DNA from: Roseiarcus sp963813555
GTDB lineage: Bacteria; Pseudomonadota; Alphaproteobacteria; Rhizobiales; Beijerinckiaceae
DNA: 64,000 bases
NCBI GenBank assembly: GCA_963813555.1
Contig: CAWEZX010000012.1
Span: forward strand, 1 to 64,000
Direction of reading: 5' to 3'
Shown here: piece by piece, positions 56,164 through 64,000 of the stretch
Position numbering within the stretch: position 1 is the stretch's first letter
How the letters are laid out: every line of letters begins with the position of its first letter
Translations under genes and position numbers: made by a program
Notes under the pieces: model-generated
Databases searched by the model: none
What the model was told of the DNA's origin: nothing
The model's input: the letters and a program-made list of their open reading frames with translations, nothing else

Positions 56164-57117
56164 ATGACTTCCGCTTTCCACGTCTATTTCGGACCCGACG
56201 CCGTCGCCGCGACCCCGCGAGTACGGCGGATCGGCCCGGCGGACTGCTTCTCCGCGCTCAAGGAGGGGCTCGACGATTTCTTTGCGATGCCCACGTATCC
56301 AATATTCGTCGGGCTGTTCTACGCTGTCGCGGGAATTGCGCTCTTCGCGATGACCTCACTCGGCAACGCGCTGCATCTAGCCTTTCCGCTCGCGGCCGGC
56401 TTTGCGCTCATTGGCCCGTTCGTCGCCATCGGCCTTTACGAGATGAGCCGCCGGCGCGAACGCGGGCTGGCCGTGAGAGGGCGTGACGCCTTCACAGTCC
56501 TTCGCTCGCCCGCGCTGCCCTCGATCCTCGCGTTCGGCCTGCTCCTGCTTGCGATCTTCGCCGCCTGGATGTTCGCCGCCGAACTCATCTATGTCTGGCT
56601 CTATGGACCCAATCCGCCCACCGCCGCGATCCCGTTCCTTCAGGACGTCCTGAGCACCGGTCGCGGGTGGACCTTGATCGTCGTGGGGGTGCTGGTCGGC
56701 TTCTGCTTCGCTGCACTTGCGCTTGCGATCAGCGTTGTTTCGTTCCCGCTGATGCTTGATCGCGACGTCGGTCTCGTGCCGGCGCTTAACGCTTCGTTGC
56801 GCGTTACCCGCGCCAATCCGCTCGCCGCCGCGCTCTGGGGCCTGATCGTCGCAGCGGCGCTCATCCTCGGATCGCTGCCGCTGTTCTTTGGCCTCGCCGT
56901 CGTCTTGCCGGTGCTTGGCCACGCGACATGGCGCCTTTATCGAAAGGCGATCGAGCGCGATCCCGCCCATGAGCTCCCGATTGAAGGTCCCTTGAACCCG
57001 GACGTCACAAGGAACCCGGCGTTGCGGCTCGTCTGGATTTTCCTGGATATGCTCGATTTCCTTCGACAGGGAAAAGAGCCGATCGATCGCAACGCATCGA
57101 ACGGCGAGCTGAAATAG
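56164..57117 (+). CDS. DUF2189 integral membrane protein
   Basis: 317-residue membrane protein with about six helices. It begins MTSAFHVYFGPDAVAATPRV RRIG-like, then CFSALKEGLDDFFAMPTYPI, a block typical of DUF2189, and helices such as IFVGLFYAVAGIALFAMTSL and ALAISVVSFPLMLDRDVGLV. The SFPLMLDRDVG and RVTRANPLAA motifs are conserved in the family. ATG 56164 has a GGAGGAA site 5-10 bases before it. It is convergent with tolB. Homologues are sometimes near cytochrome oxidase genes, but nothing here supports a role. Confidence 0.82.
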   Translation: MTSAFHVYFGPDAVAATPRVRRIGPADCFSALKEGLDDFFAMPTYPIFVGLFYAVAGIALFAMTSLGNALHLAFPLAAGFALIGPFVAIGLYEMSRRRERGLAVRGRDAFTVLRSPALPSILAFGLLLLAIFAAWMFAAELIYVWLYGPNPPTAAIPFLQDVLSTGRGWTLIVVGVLVGFCFAALALAISVVSFPLMLDRDVGLVPALNASLRVTRANPLAAALWGLIVAAALILGSLPLFFGLAVVLPVLGHATWRLYRKAIERDPAHELPIEGPLNPDVTRNPALRLVWIFLDMLDFLRQGKEPIDRNASNGELK

Positions 57118-57170
57118 GACGCGACGAAAAGGTAAGCCGGTAGGCGCTCGAGGCCGCCGACCGGCCAGCC

Positions 57171-58490
57171 TCATTGCATCAGCGGGCCCCAGGATGGATC
57201 GCTGGCGTAATTCGGGGTGGGCACAAGGAATTCAGCGTGGCCGAATATGTCGGTCATGTAGAGCTTGGGTCCACCCGAGCCGCCAGCGTCGCGGAAGAAC
57301 ATCAGATAAAGGCCGTTGGGGGCGAAGGTCGGACCCTCGTTATGGAAGCCCTCGACCAGGATTCGCTCGCCCGAGCCGTCCGGCTTCATTACACCGATGC
57401 CGAACGAGCCGTTGTTGATGCGGGTGAACGCGATCAAGTCGCCACGAGGCGACCAGACCGGGGTCGAATAGTGGCCTTCGCCGAACGTAATGCGCTTGGC
57501 CGGACCACCGCTCGCGCTCATCACATAGATCTGCTGCGAGCCGCCGCGATCGGATTCAAACGCGATCTGTGAGCCGTCGGGCGAATAGGTCGGCGAAGTG
57601 TCGATCGCCGAACCCTCGGTGAGACGCGTGGTGGCGCGTGATCGCAGGTCCATTGAGTAGAGATTGGTGCTCGCGCCGTCGGAGAGCGACATCACAATCA
57701 GCTGGCCGTCCGGCGAAAAGCGCGGCGCGAACGTCATTCCGGGAAAATTGCCGACGGACTCGCGTTGTCCGGTTTCGATATTGAGCAGCGTCACCTTAGG
57801 ATCGCCGGAGCCGAACGACATATAGGCGAGTTGCTGGGCGGAAGGCGAGAAGCGCGGGGTGACGACCAGCTCTTTGCCGCCGTCGAGATATTTGACGTTG
57901 GCGCCGTCCATGTCCATGATCGCCAGCCGCTTCCGCCGCTTCTCCTTCGGCCCCGTCTCATCGACGAAGACGACTCGTGAATCGAAAAATCCCTTCTCGC
58001 CAGTCACGCGCGAAAACACGGCGTCGGCGATCATGTGCCCGACGCGGCGAGCGTTCGCCACGTCGGTCGAGTATTGCTGGCCGGCGACCTGCTCGCCGGT
58101 CGCCGTGTCCCACAAACGGAATTGCGCGGTGACATGCCCGGCGTCTTGATGCAGCACCCGCCCAGTCAGCACGAACTGGGCGGCTGACGTCTTCCAAGCG
58201 TCCATATTGGGTGGCGTGTCGGGATTGGCGATTTTCTCAGGAAAGTTCGCGGCATTGAGCGGGAGAAGGAAGATTGAGCGGGCAAAATCCGCGGTGACAA
58301 CGCCGCTGATCTTGTCGCCCGTCTCTTCGCCAGCGAACGGAGTCACAGCGATGGTTACGGGTTTGAAATTGGCTCCCGCGTGCACATAGATGTCGCCCTC
58401 GGCGATCGCGGGCGCGCCGGCGAGCCCGGCCAGGCCGAACGCGAAGGCTGCAAGGGCGTGGCGGCGAGAGACGAAACAAACAACATTCAT
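57171..58490 (-). CDS. tolB: Tol-Pal system protein TolB
   Basis: 439-residue periplasmic protein. Start at ATG 58490 (MNVVCFVSRRHALAAFAFGL, signal peptide ending PAIAEG). N-terminal domain: PVTIAVTPFAGEETGDKISG and VLTGRVLHQDAGHVTAQFRL. Six-bladed propeller with TolB repeats such as VVTPRFSPSAQQLAYMSFGS, MTFAPRFSPDGQLIVMSLSD, TSPTYSPDGSQIAFESDRGG and STPVWSPRGDLIAFTRI. It links the inner-membrane Tol complex to Pal. The operon order is tolQ, tolR, tolA, tolA2, tolB. pal, normally next, is missing; the convergent DUF2189 gene lies there instead. Confidence 0.94.
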   Translation of the reverse strand: MNVVCFVSRRHALAAFAFGLAGLAGAPAIAEGDIYVHAGANFKPVTIAVTPFAGEETGDKISGVVTADFARSIFLLPLNAANFPEKIANPDTPPNMDAWKTSAAQFVLTGRVLHQDAGHVTAQFRLWDTATGEQVAGQQYSTDVANARRVGHMIADAVFSRVTGEKGFFDSRVVFVDETGPKEKRRKRLAIMDMDGANVKYLDGGKELVVTPRFSPSAQQLAYMSFGSGDPKVTLLNIETGQRESVGNFPGMTFAPRFSPDGQLIVMSLSDGASTNLYSMDLRSRATTRLTEGSAIDTSPTYSPDGSQIAFESDRGGSQQIYVMSASGGPAKRITFGEGHYSTPVWSPRGDLIAFTRINNGSFGIGVMKPDGSGERILVEGFHNEGPTFAPNGLYLMFFRDAGGSGGPKLYMTDIFGHAEFLVPTPNYASDPSWGPLMQ

Positions 58491-58533
58491 CGGGCGATCT
58501 CGCAAGACGACAATCCCGCCTCGCCGAGCGGTC

Positions 58534-59067
58534 TCACCGTACGGCGACTTGAGGATCGAAGTGGATGGTCTTGGTTTTCCATTGCGCATAAAACGGGCGA
58601 TATTGGGCCGGCACCGGAAGCGGGTTGCAGTTCTGCACCGCGGCCATGACGCTCTTCGCTTGCGGCTTGAGAGCCGGATCTGACGGCGGGTTGACGAGCT
58701 TTGCTGGCTTCGCCAGCGAGCCGTCCGGGTTGTAGGCGAGGCGCACCTGCGCGACATACGCATCGGCGTCCTCCGGCTGCCGCGCCGGCTTCCAGCAGGC
58801 GAGATAGGTCTTGATCAGCCAAGAGTTGAAGCCCGCTTGCTGCGCCGGCGTCATGCGCGCGGGCGGTTCGATTGGAGCCGTCGTCAATGCGGCGCGAGCC
58901 GTTGCAACGACGGGGGGCGGCGTCGGCGGCTCAGGAGGCAGAGGCACCGTCCTAGAGGCCTCCGTGGGGCGGTGTGGATTGCGCAGCCGCAGGCGCTCGT
59001 AGCCATAAACACTCGCCACAATCGCGACGAGGATGAGCGCCGTACTAGGCCTAAAGAAAATGCGCAT
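58534..59067 (-). CDS. Second, short TolA-like protein
   Basis: 177-residue protein with one N-terminal membrane helix (STALILVAIVASVYGYERLR), a short Pro-rich stretch (VPLPPEPPTPPPVV) and a C-terminal domain like that of the TolA just upstream. Shared pattern: W-L-x2-YL-x-CW, Y-A, N-x-DGSL, L-NPP-D, C-x-PL, PA-Y-P-x3-QWK-x2-TIHFDP. The long helical spacer of TolA is missing, so it could not span the periplasm as TolA does. It lies between tolA and tolB, 50 bases after tolA, same strand, and is presumably co-transcribed. It is probably a duplicated TolA domain III with its own anchor; function unknown. Confidence 0.72.
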   Translation of the reverse strand: MRIFFRPSTALILVAIVASVYGYERLRLRNPHRPTEASRTVPLPPEPPTPPPVVATARAALTTAPIEPPARMTPAQQAGFNSWLIKTYLACWKPARQPEDADAYVAQVRLAYNPDGSLAKPAKLVNPPSDPALKPQAKSVMAAVQNCNPLPVPAQYRPFYAQWKTKTIHFDPQVAVR

Positions 59068-59117
59068 GGGCGTCGGATCTCGTTTTCAGTTTTCACCTAA
59101 GCGGCGGGGCGCGCCCG

Positions 59118-60056
59118 TCATCCTTGTGTCTCTCGTGGATCGAAATGGATGGTTTCCACCTTCCATTGCTCGAAATACGGCATGTATTCGGCGGGAATCT
59201 TCAGCGGGTCGCATTTCCGCACCGCGCGCATCGCGCTTTCCGCATGCGCGCGCCAAGCTCGGTCCCCGGGCGGATTGAGCAAGACTGGACGCCCCGAGAG
59301 CGATCCGTCAGAGTTGAAGACCACCTTGATTTCCGCAACGTAGGTGTCGCCATCGGGCATAGACGGCGGCGGCGTCCAGCAATTGAGGTAGCTTTCGGTC
59401 AGCCAGGCGTCGAGGGCCGAGGCCATCGACATCGACATGCGCGCCGCATCGTGATGGGGCAACCCCTGGGGCGTCGCCGCGGCCGTCTGGGCCGAAGCGA
59501 TCGTCTTGCCTTGCCCGATGAGTTTGGCGATCGCGTTCGGGTCAAAATTGTGCGACGGCTTCGGTTTCTCGGGCGCCGGCTCCTTCGGCCGTTCCGGCCG
59601 AGGGTCATCGAATTTAGGCCGCACCGGCGGCTCAACCGGCGCTTCTTGGATCGCGAGCTTAGGCGGAGGCCGCGGCTCGGGCCGTTCGGGCGGCATCGGT
59701 TCAGGCTCCGGCGGAGGCGGCGTCTCCGCTTTGGCCGGCGGCGCCTGTTTGGGCGGAGTCTCGGCTTTGGGGGGCTCGGCCTTGTCGGGCGCCGGGGGGG
59801 GCGGCGGCTCCGTTGAGGCGCGCAAATCCGGGGCCGGCTGAGGCGGGGTGGGCGCGGACTGCGGCGCGGGCTTGGCGTCCTTCTGCCCGTTGGCGATCTG
59901 GTTGAGTTCGCTCAGCGAGACAGTTTCTATCGGAATTGCTTCGGGGCTGTCTGCAAATCTTGGGGCTGAGGCGAACCCGAGCAGGAGCAGGGCCAGCAGC
60001 GCTCCATGCAGTGCGCTCGAGCTTGCGAAACTCCAATATGACCGCCGCTCTTCCAA
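59118..60056 (-). CDS. tolA: Cell envelope protein TolA
   Basis: 312-residue protein: an N-terminal helix (SSALHGALLALLLLGFASAP), a long Pro/Glu/Lys-rich spacer (PPPPPAPDKAEPPKAETPPK, EPEPMPPERPEPRPPPKLAI), then a C-terminal globular domain (ALDAWLTESYLNCWTPPPSM, GDTYVAEIKVVFNSDGSLSG, AVRKCDPLKIPAEYMPYFEQ, WKVETIHFDP). It links TolQR in the inner membrane to TolB/Pal. The start at 60056 lies 12 bases after the tolR stop. The high Pro/Glu content of the spacer is typical of alphaproteobacterial TolA. Confidence 0.9.
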   Translation of the reverse strand: MEERRSYWSFASSSALHGALLALLLLGFASAPRFADSPEAIPIETVSLSELNQIANGQKDAKPAPQSAPTPPQPAPDLRASTEPPPPPAPDKAEPPKAETPPKQAPPAKAETPPPPEPEPMPPERPEPRPPPKLAIQEAPVEPPVRPKFDDPRPERPKEPAPEKPKPSHNFDPNAIAKLIGQGKTIASAQTAAATPQGLPHHDAARMSMSMASALDAWLTESYLNCWTPPPSMPDGDTYVAEIKVVFNSDGSLSGRPVLLNPPGDRAWRAHAESAMRAVRKCDPLKIPAEYMPYFEQWKVETIHFDPRETQG

Positions 60057-60068
60057 CGCCGCTCCCGG

Positions 60069-60518
60069 CTATTGTTTGATCGGCTCGGTGACCAGAGCCA
60101 CCTTCTTGAACCCGGCAGAGGTGACCGCCGCCATGATTTCCGCCACTCGCCCGTAGGGCACCGCCTTCGAGGCGCGAAGATAAATTCGCTGATCGACATC
60201 GCTCTGCGACGCCGCCTGAAGCTTGGCGACCAGATCCGCGTCGGCGGTCGGCTGGTCCATCACGTAGAGCTGGCCCTGCTCGTTGATCGAGAGTGCGATT
60301 GGCTTGCGATCGACATTGAGCGCGGTGGCGCTCGCCCGCGGCAGGTCGACCGAAATTCCGGTGGTTAGGAGCGGCGCGGCGACCATGAAGATGATCAGAA
60401 GCACCAGCATGACGTCGATGAAGGGGGTCATGTTGATGTCCGCCATCGCGCCGTAGCGGGGTACGCCGCGGCGCCCTCGACCGCTTTTGCGACCATTAAC
60501 GACAGGGGAGCTAGCCAT
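60069..60518 (-). CDS. tolR: Tol-Pal system protein TolR (ExbD family)
   Basis: 149-residue protein starting at ATG 60518 (MASSPVVNGRKSGRGRRGVP, RYGAMADINMTPFIDVMLVL, LIIFMVAAPLLTTGI). The helix contains the conserved Asp of ExbD/TolR (INMTPFIDVMLVLLIIFMVA), which uses the proton gradient. The periplasmic domain follows (PRASATALNVDRKPIALSIN, RAS KAVPYGRVAEIMAAVTSA). It starts 14 bases after tolQ and is followed by tolA. Confidence 0.94.
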   Translation of the reverse strand: MASSPVVNGRKSGRGRRGVPRYGAMADINMTPFIDVMLVLLIIFMVAAPLLTTGISVDLPRASATALNVDRKPIALSINEQGQLYVMDQPTADADLVAKLQAASQSDVDQRIYLRASKAVPYGRVAEIMAAVTSAGFKKVALVTEPIKQ

Positions 60519-60532
60519 CGTGTCGCTCCGTC

Positions 60533-61258
60533 TCAGGAAACCTTTTCGATCGACAAATGATGGTCGATCTGCCGGGAGAGGATTGACGAGAATTCGTCGG
60601 CGAAGCTTTCCAGCCGCGCCTGCGCCTTGGCGACGTCGCCCTGAAGCTTGTTGTAGGCGATTAGGGCCGGGATGGCGGCGAATAGGCCGATGGCCGTCGC
60701 CAGCAGCGCTTCCGCAATGCCGGGCGCGACGACCGCAAGGGAGGTGTTTTTCGACGCTGCGATCGACTGAAACGAGTTCATGATGCCGAACACGGTGCCG
60801 AACAGGCCGATGAACGGTCCGGCCGAGGCGACGGTCGCCAAAACGAGGAGGTTGGATTCGAGACGCTCGACCTCGCGCGCAATCGAGACGTCGAGCACCT
60901 TGTCGATGCGGGCGTGAAGGCCCCGGAATGAGCCGGCGGCCTGCTGAAATGAGCGCTTCCACTCTCGCATCGCCGCTACGAACAGCGCGGCCGCGCCCGT
61001 ATTGTTGGGCTGGCTCGAAAGCGAAGTGTAGAGTTCTTCGAGCGATTGGCCCGACCAGAAGATTTGTTCGAAATTCTCCAATTCATTCCTGAATCTGTGA
61101 AACAGGCGGGTCTTGTCGAAAATAATCGTCCAGCACCACAGCGAAGCGAGGAACAGGCCCAGCATCACCGCTTTGACGACGATGTGAGCCGACCAGAACA
61201 TTTCGAATATGCTCGTTTCCGGAGTCGCGGCTGCGGCGGCTACGTCGGCAGGATTCAT
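60533..61258 (-). CDS. tolQ: Tol-Pal system protein TolQ (MotA/ExbB family)
   Basis: 241-residue inner-membrane protein with three helices: FWSAHIVVKAVMLGLFLASL, NLLVLATVASAGPFIGLFGT and IAEALLATAIGLFAAIPALI. The motif VASAGPFIGLFGTVFGIMNS and the last helix region A-LLATAIGL-AAIPA are TolQ/ExbB signatures. First gene of the operon; ybgC, common upstream, is absent here. ATG 61258 (MNPADVAAAA) has no better alternative. Confidence 0.95.
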   Translation of the reverse strand: MNPADVAAAAATPETSIFEMFWSAHIVVKAVMLGLFLASLWCWTIIFDKTRLFHRFRNELENFEQIFWSGQSLEELYTSLSSQPNNTGAAALFVAAMREWKRSFQQAAGSFRGLHARIDKVLDVSIAREVERLESNLLVLATVASAGPFIGLFGTVFGIMNSFQSIAASKNTSLAVVAPGIAEALLATAIGLFAAIPALIAYNKLQGDVAKAQARLESFADEFSSILSRQIDHHLSIEKVS

Positions 61259-61599
61259 CGGAATGGGCGACCTTTGTTGAACGGGCGGACCGCGGATCGA
61301 CGGCGGTGGAAACGGGAACGGGCCGGGGTCTGCGCTGCAAATCGGCCGAAACTTGGGCTTTTGCTGGACAACGGAAAAGCCTCGATTTGTCGCCCCGATT
61401 TAAAACTCTGATAGTGTTTCAAGCCGGTTAATGATACGAAAATGGTTTTCGTTTTGACGCGCCCACCCTATTGGGGCGGTGCGGGAATAGAAGTTGAGGG
61501 TATGTTCGTCGAACGGAGCCATTTCAAGAAACTGTGAATTTGCCTGCGCGAGACAGCGTGGTTAACAACAGGGAGGTTTAGAAATTATACAGGGGAAGA
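61259..61599. other. Intergenic region between tolQ and the acyltransferase
   Basis: About 340 bases between divergent genes. The AT-rich part from 61385 to 61600 probably contains the promoters. No RNA gene or named operator was found. Confidence 0.4.
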
Positions 61600-61723
61600 A
61601 TGCGCTACAACCCAGCATTGGATGGCTTGTGCGCGGTCGCCGTATCCCTTGTCATCGCCACCCACGCCTATCGCCCGGCCATGCCGGGGGGCTGGATCGG
61701 CGTTGACATATTTTTTGTTCTCA

Positions 61724-62656
61724 GAGCCTATCCGGTGAGTTATTGAATCATTGGAATCGTTTGTGATTCAAGTGTGGCGATCTGATTCTCTGGGGGATCG
61801 CCGATGTGGTCGACGGAAAATCGCGGTCGCTACGACCGGAGCAAGCTTCGCTATCCAAGCGATCTGACGGACGAGGAATGGAGGCACGTCGAACCGTTGA
61901 TCCCGCCGGGCAAACGCGGCGGCGGCAAGCGCACGGTGGTCATGCGCGAGGTCGTCAACGGGCTGATGTATGTTTTGAGCACGGGTTGCCAGTGGGCCGC
62001 GATTCCGAAGGACCTTCCGCCCAAGAGCACGGTCTACGATTATTTCGACCTGTGGGGCTGGGACGGCACGCTCGATCGCATCCATGAAACGCTCTACGTG
62101 AAGTGTCGGGAGCAAGCCTTGCGCGAGGCCAGTCCCACCGCCGCCATCATCGACAGCCAGAGCGTCAGGAGCGCTGAAAAAGGGGGCCTCACGATCCGCC
62201 GGGGTACGACGCCGGCAAGAAGATTAAGGGCAAGAAACGTCACATCCTCGTCGACACGCAAGGCTTGCTGATGCACGCCATCGTGCACGCCGCCGACGTT
62301 CAGGACCGCGACGGCGGCGCGCTGTTGACGGCGAGCTTGTTCGGCATGTTTCCCTTCTTGCTGAAGCTCTATGCCGACGGCGGTTATCAGGGGCCGACAT
62401 TCCGGCGCGCGTTGAAGAAGGTCTTGTCGCGGGTGAACGTCGAGATCGTCAAACGCGCCGACACGGCCCGGAAATTCGTCGTATTGCCAAAGCGCTGGAT
62501 CGTCGAGCGCACCTTCGCCTGGCTCGGAAGATGCCGCAGGCTCGCCAGAGACTGGGAGAACTTCAATCAGAAAGCGCTCGCCTTCCTCCGCCTCGCCTCC
62601 ATCCGCCTCATGTTACGAAAGCTGTGCAATCCGGCGTGATGTTTCCGGATAAACTC
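61724..62656 (+). mobile_element. IS5 family element with 3-bp target duplication
   Basis: 933-bp element. Ends: GAGCCTATCCGG at the left (61724) and, inverted, GAGTTTATCCGG at the right. It is flanked by TCA (61721-61723 and 62657-62659), matching the TNA target of part of the IS5 family. Removing it restores the acyltransferase reading FFVLSGYLI. Confidence 0.9.
61804..62639 (+). CDS. IS5 family transposase made by -1 frameshifting
   Basis: Two frames encode one DDE transposase of about 278 residues. Frame 1 (61804-62271): RYDRSKLRYPSDLTDEEWRH, STGCQWAAIPKDLPPKSTVY, AAIIDSQSVRSAEKGG (first Asp). Frame 2 (to 62639): DAGKKIKGKKRHILVDTQGL, LYADGGYQGPTFRRAL (second Asp), PKRWIVERTFAWLGRCRRLA (Glu). 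The slippery run AAAAAGGGGG (62177-62186) is at the switch; a -1 slip reads EKGGPHDPPGYDAGKKIKGK, the normal family sequence. The copy is therefore probably active. Confidence 0.87.
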
Positions 62657-63517
62657 TCAGCGGCTACCTGATCACTTCAATCCTGCTGCACGAGTTCCGG
62701 CAGAGCGGAAGCATCTCACTCTCGAATTTCTACACGCGCCGGGTGCTTCGCCTTACGCCGGCTCTCGCAGTGCTTGTGCTGTTTCAGTTAGTTCGATCAG
62801 CCTTCAGCCACGATGGGGACGAAATCCGAGAGGCTCTGGCCGATTACACTCCTGTTCTTAGTTAGAAACAAGCCGTTGATTTGGATCAGCGCTGCGCTTG
62901 CCGCGATGGTCGTAGCAAGGGTGATCCTTTGGAAGGGCGGCTATTCCGAATCAACGCTTCAATATTGCCTTGGGGTACGACCCGTCGGCTTGCTTGTTGG
63001 CTGCATTATTGCGCTCCTTCCCATCGATCGTTGGCGCCCACACGCGCTTGCTGCCCCCGTCCTTTTGGCGGCAATCGTCGGGATCGGGTTCTTTGCCGAT
63101 TCGTCGTCCTATGCGTTCCTTGCCGCTCCTTTGGTAGCTTCGACCGTTACCGCGCTCCTGATCGTTTGTTTGCAATATGGAGGGCCTATCTTTGGACTTA
63201 TGGCCTCATCGCCAGTGAGGTATACGGGGAAAATCTCTTATGGCCTTTACCTATACCACTGGCCGATTTTCATATTGGGGGAATCATTTAAGATCCACAC
63301 GCCATTCCATCTTTATGCAGTTGCTCTCATTGCGGTGATTTTTATCGTGGCCGCGGTGTCGTATGAATTTGTAGAAACGCCGTTTCTGAGGCTCAAGGAT
63401 AAATTTCAGCAACGACCTGCGACGCAACAATTCGGGGAACGGTATGCGCCCTTAGCGCCGTCTCTGTCGGTCCGACCGTCGAGGCCGTGGACCCGAGATA
63501 CTTCGCGGAAAATGTGA

Positions 63518-63743
63518 TAATGCCCGGTCAATGGCGGGAAGCGGCGGAATGGGCGAACTAGCCGGCGTCTCAGGCTCGACGCACTGCGGCGGGCGAGCCC
63601 TCCTGGCGCCCGGGGGTTTTCGCTGTTTGGCCCGAGGCGGCGCGCCGAAGCGGGGCGGCGCTGGACTCCCTACCCAAATCGCGCGGCCGCCTTTATCGTG
63701 ATCTGGCCGGACGCATTTCGTGCGGCCCGGAGGAGGCAGGGTG
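63518..63743. other. Intergenic region before puuD
   Basis: About 225 bases of GC-rich DNA after the acyltransferase remnant; no frame or RNA motif could be supported. Confidence 0.4.
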
Positions 63744-64000
63744 ATGGATGCGCTGGCGACCTTCGGCTGGGAATGGGGCTCGGCGCTGTTGCGCTGGCTC
63801 CATGTGACCGCGGCGATCGCCTGGATCGGCGGATCGTTCTTCTTCATGCATCTCGACGCCAGCTTGCGCAAGCTCGCTAAGGACGATCCGGGGGTTGCGG
63901 GGACGTCCTGGCAAGTGCACGGCGGCGGCTTCTATGAAATGAAGAAATACATGCTCGCGCCCGCCGCGCTGCCCCAGCACCTCATCTGGCACAAGTGGCA
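63744..64000 (+). CDS. puuD: Urate oxidase PuuD-like membrane protein, 5' part
   Basis: The first 85 residues run off the window: MDALATFGWEWGSALLRWLH, VTAAIAWIGGSFFFMHLDAS, then GVAGTSWQVHGGGFYEMKKY and LPQHLIWHKWQ. The block LLRWLHVTAAIAWIGGSFFF is the first helix of PuuD/YpdA-type cytochrome-linked urate hydroxylases, and WQVHGGGFYEMKKY is the following conserved loop. These oxidise urate to 5-hydroxyisourate at the membrane with a C-terminal cytochrome c. ATG 63744 has GGAGGAGG 14 bases upstream; a GTG three bases earlier is also possible. Confidence 0.85.
   Translation, partial: MDALATFGWEWGSALLRWLHVTAAIAWIGGSFFFMHLDASLRKLAKDDPGVAGTSWQVHGGGFYEMKKYMLAPAALPQHLIWHKW

Larger units (their letters stand above)
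61600..63517 (+). pseudogene. Acyltransferase-3 (OafA-like), split by IS5 and internally deleted
   Basis: Membrane O-acyltransferase that modifies surface sugars. ATG 61600 (GGGGAAGA before it) reads MRYNPALDGLCAVAVSLVIA with the catalytic-type THAYRP and GGWIGVDIFFVL, then runs into the IS5 element at 61724. After the element (62657) it continues GYLITSILLHEFRQSGSISL and FYTRRVLRLTPALAVLVLFQ. Near 62830 a deletion of about 60 residues joins to LWPITLLFLVRNKPLIW in another frame, and the C-terminal helices run to 63517 (SYGLYLYHWPIFILGESFKI, EFVETPFLRLKDKF). Two independent lesions. The gene is AT-richer than its neighbours. Confidence 0.82.

Noticed and set aside
1..64000. CRISPR array, prophage or defence island
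   Set aside because: No regularly spaced repeats, cas genes, phage structural genes or restriction genes were seen; the M15-like peptidase is isolated.

Overview
The window is a GC-rich alphaproteobacterial chromosome segment, most likely from the order Hyphomicrobiales (Rhizobiales). The evidence is a Porin_2-type outer-membrane porin, a PhyR/NepR general stress response module with HWE-type kinases, promoters of the sigma-EcfG type (GGAAC-N16-CGTT), a perfect Irr-type iron control palindrome and a PuuD-type urate oxidase. Genus cannot be fixed from sequence alone; a Beijerinckiaceae/Methylocystaceae-like bacterium is a plausible guess.

Positions 1-20,600 are an insertion-sequence graveyard. 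Remnants or copies of IS701, IS3 (two), IS5, IS256 (two), IS630 (two), IS66, IS481 (two, as an 805-bp inverted repeat), IS110 and IS200 are packed together. They surround a decayed amino-acid catabolic cluster (5'-truncated indolepyruvate ferredoxin oxidoreductase, then broken acyl-CoA dehydrogenase, thiolase and leucine-dehydrogenase-like genes), an AT-richer O-antigen ligase/polymerase-like gene and a CRTAC1/FG-GAP-like remnant.

Positions 20,700-26,470 hold a regulatory island: an Rrf2 regulator, PhyR, a small DUF6894-like protein behind a perfect EcfG promoter, an HWE sensor kinase, NepR and a GAF histidine kinase. No ecfG sigma gene is present. A deletion derivative of IS256 follows, then a FecR-domain exported protein, a large multi-spanning membrane protein, a clean IS66 insertion with 8-bp target duplications and a broken adenylate cyclase-TPR gene.

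From about 34 kb the content looks like normal backbone: DUF1328 (with its own perfect EcfG promoter), a HAD phosphatase, a GMC oxidoreductase with its Tat-exported small subunit, glyoxalase I, an RHH protein behind an Irr-type palindrome, the BrnT/BrnA toxin-antitoxin pair with a palindromic operator, EttA, a HlyD/ABC-2/HlyD efflux operon with a single-base frameshift in each gene, a SohB-like S49 protease (frameshifted), a Nudix hydrolase, a solute-binding protein, a secreted phosphoesterase, an M15-like peptidase, a type III PLP decarboxylase, a porin, an orphan C-terminal scrap of an FTR1 iron permease, and the tol operon (tolQ-tolR-tolA-tolA2-tolB).

The tol operon carries a second, short TolA-like gene and has no pal after tolB. 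The right end has an acyltransferase-3 gene destroyed by an IS5 element and the start of puuD. Single-base frameshifts recur in genes that otherwise look conserved, so some may be assembly errors; each is described where seen.
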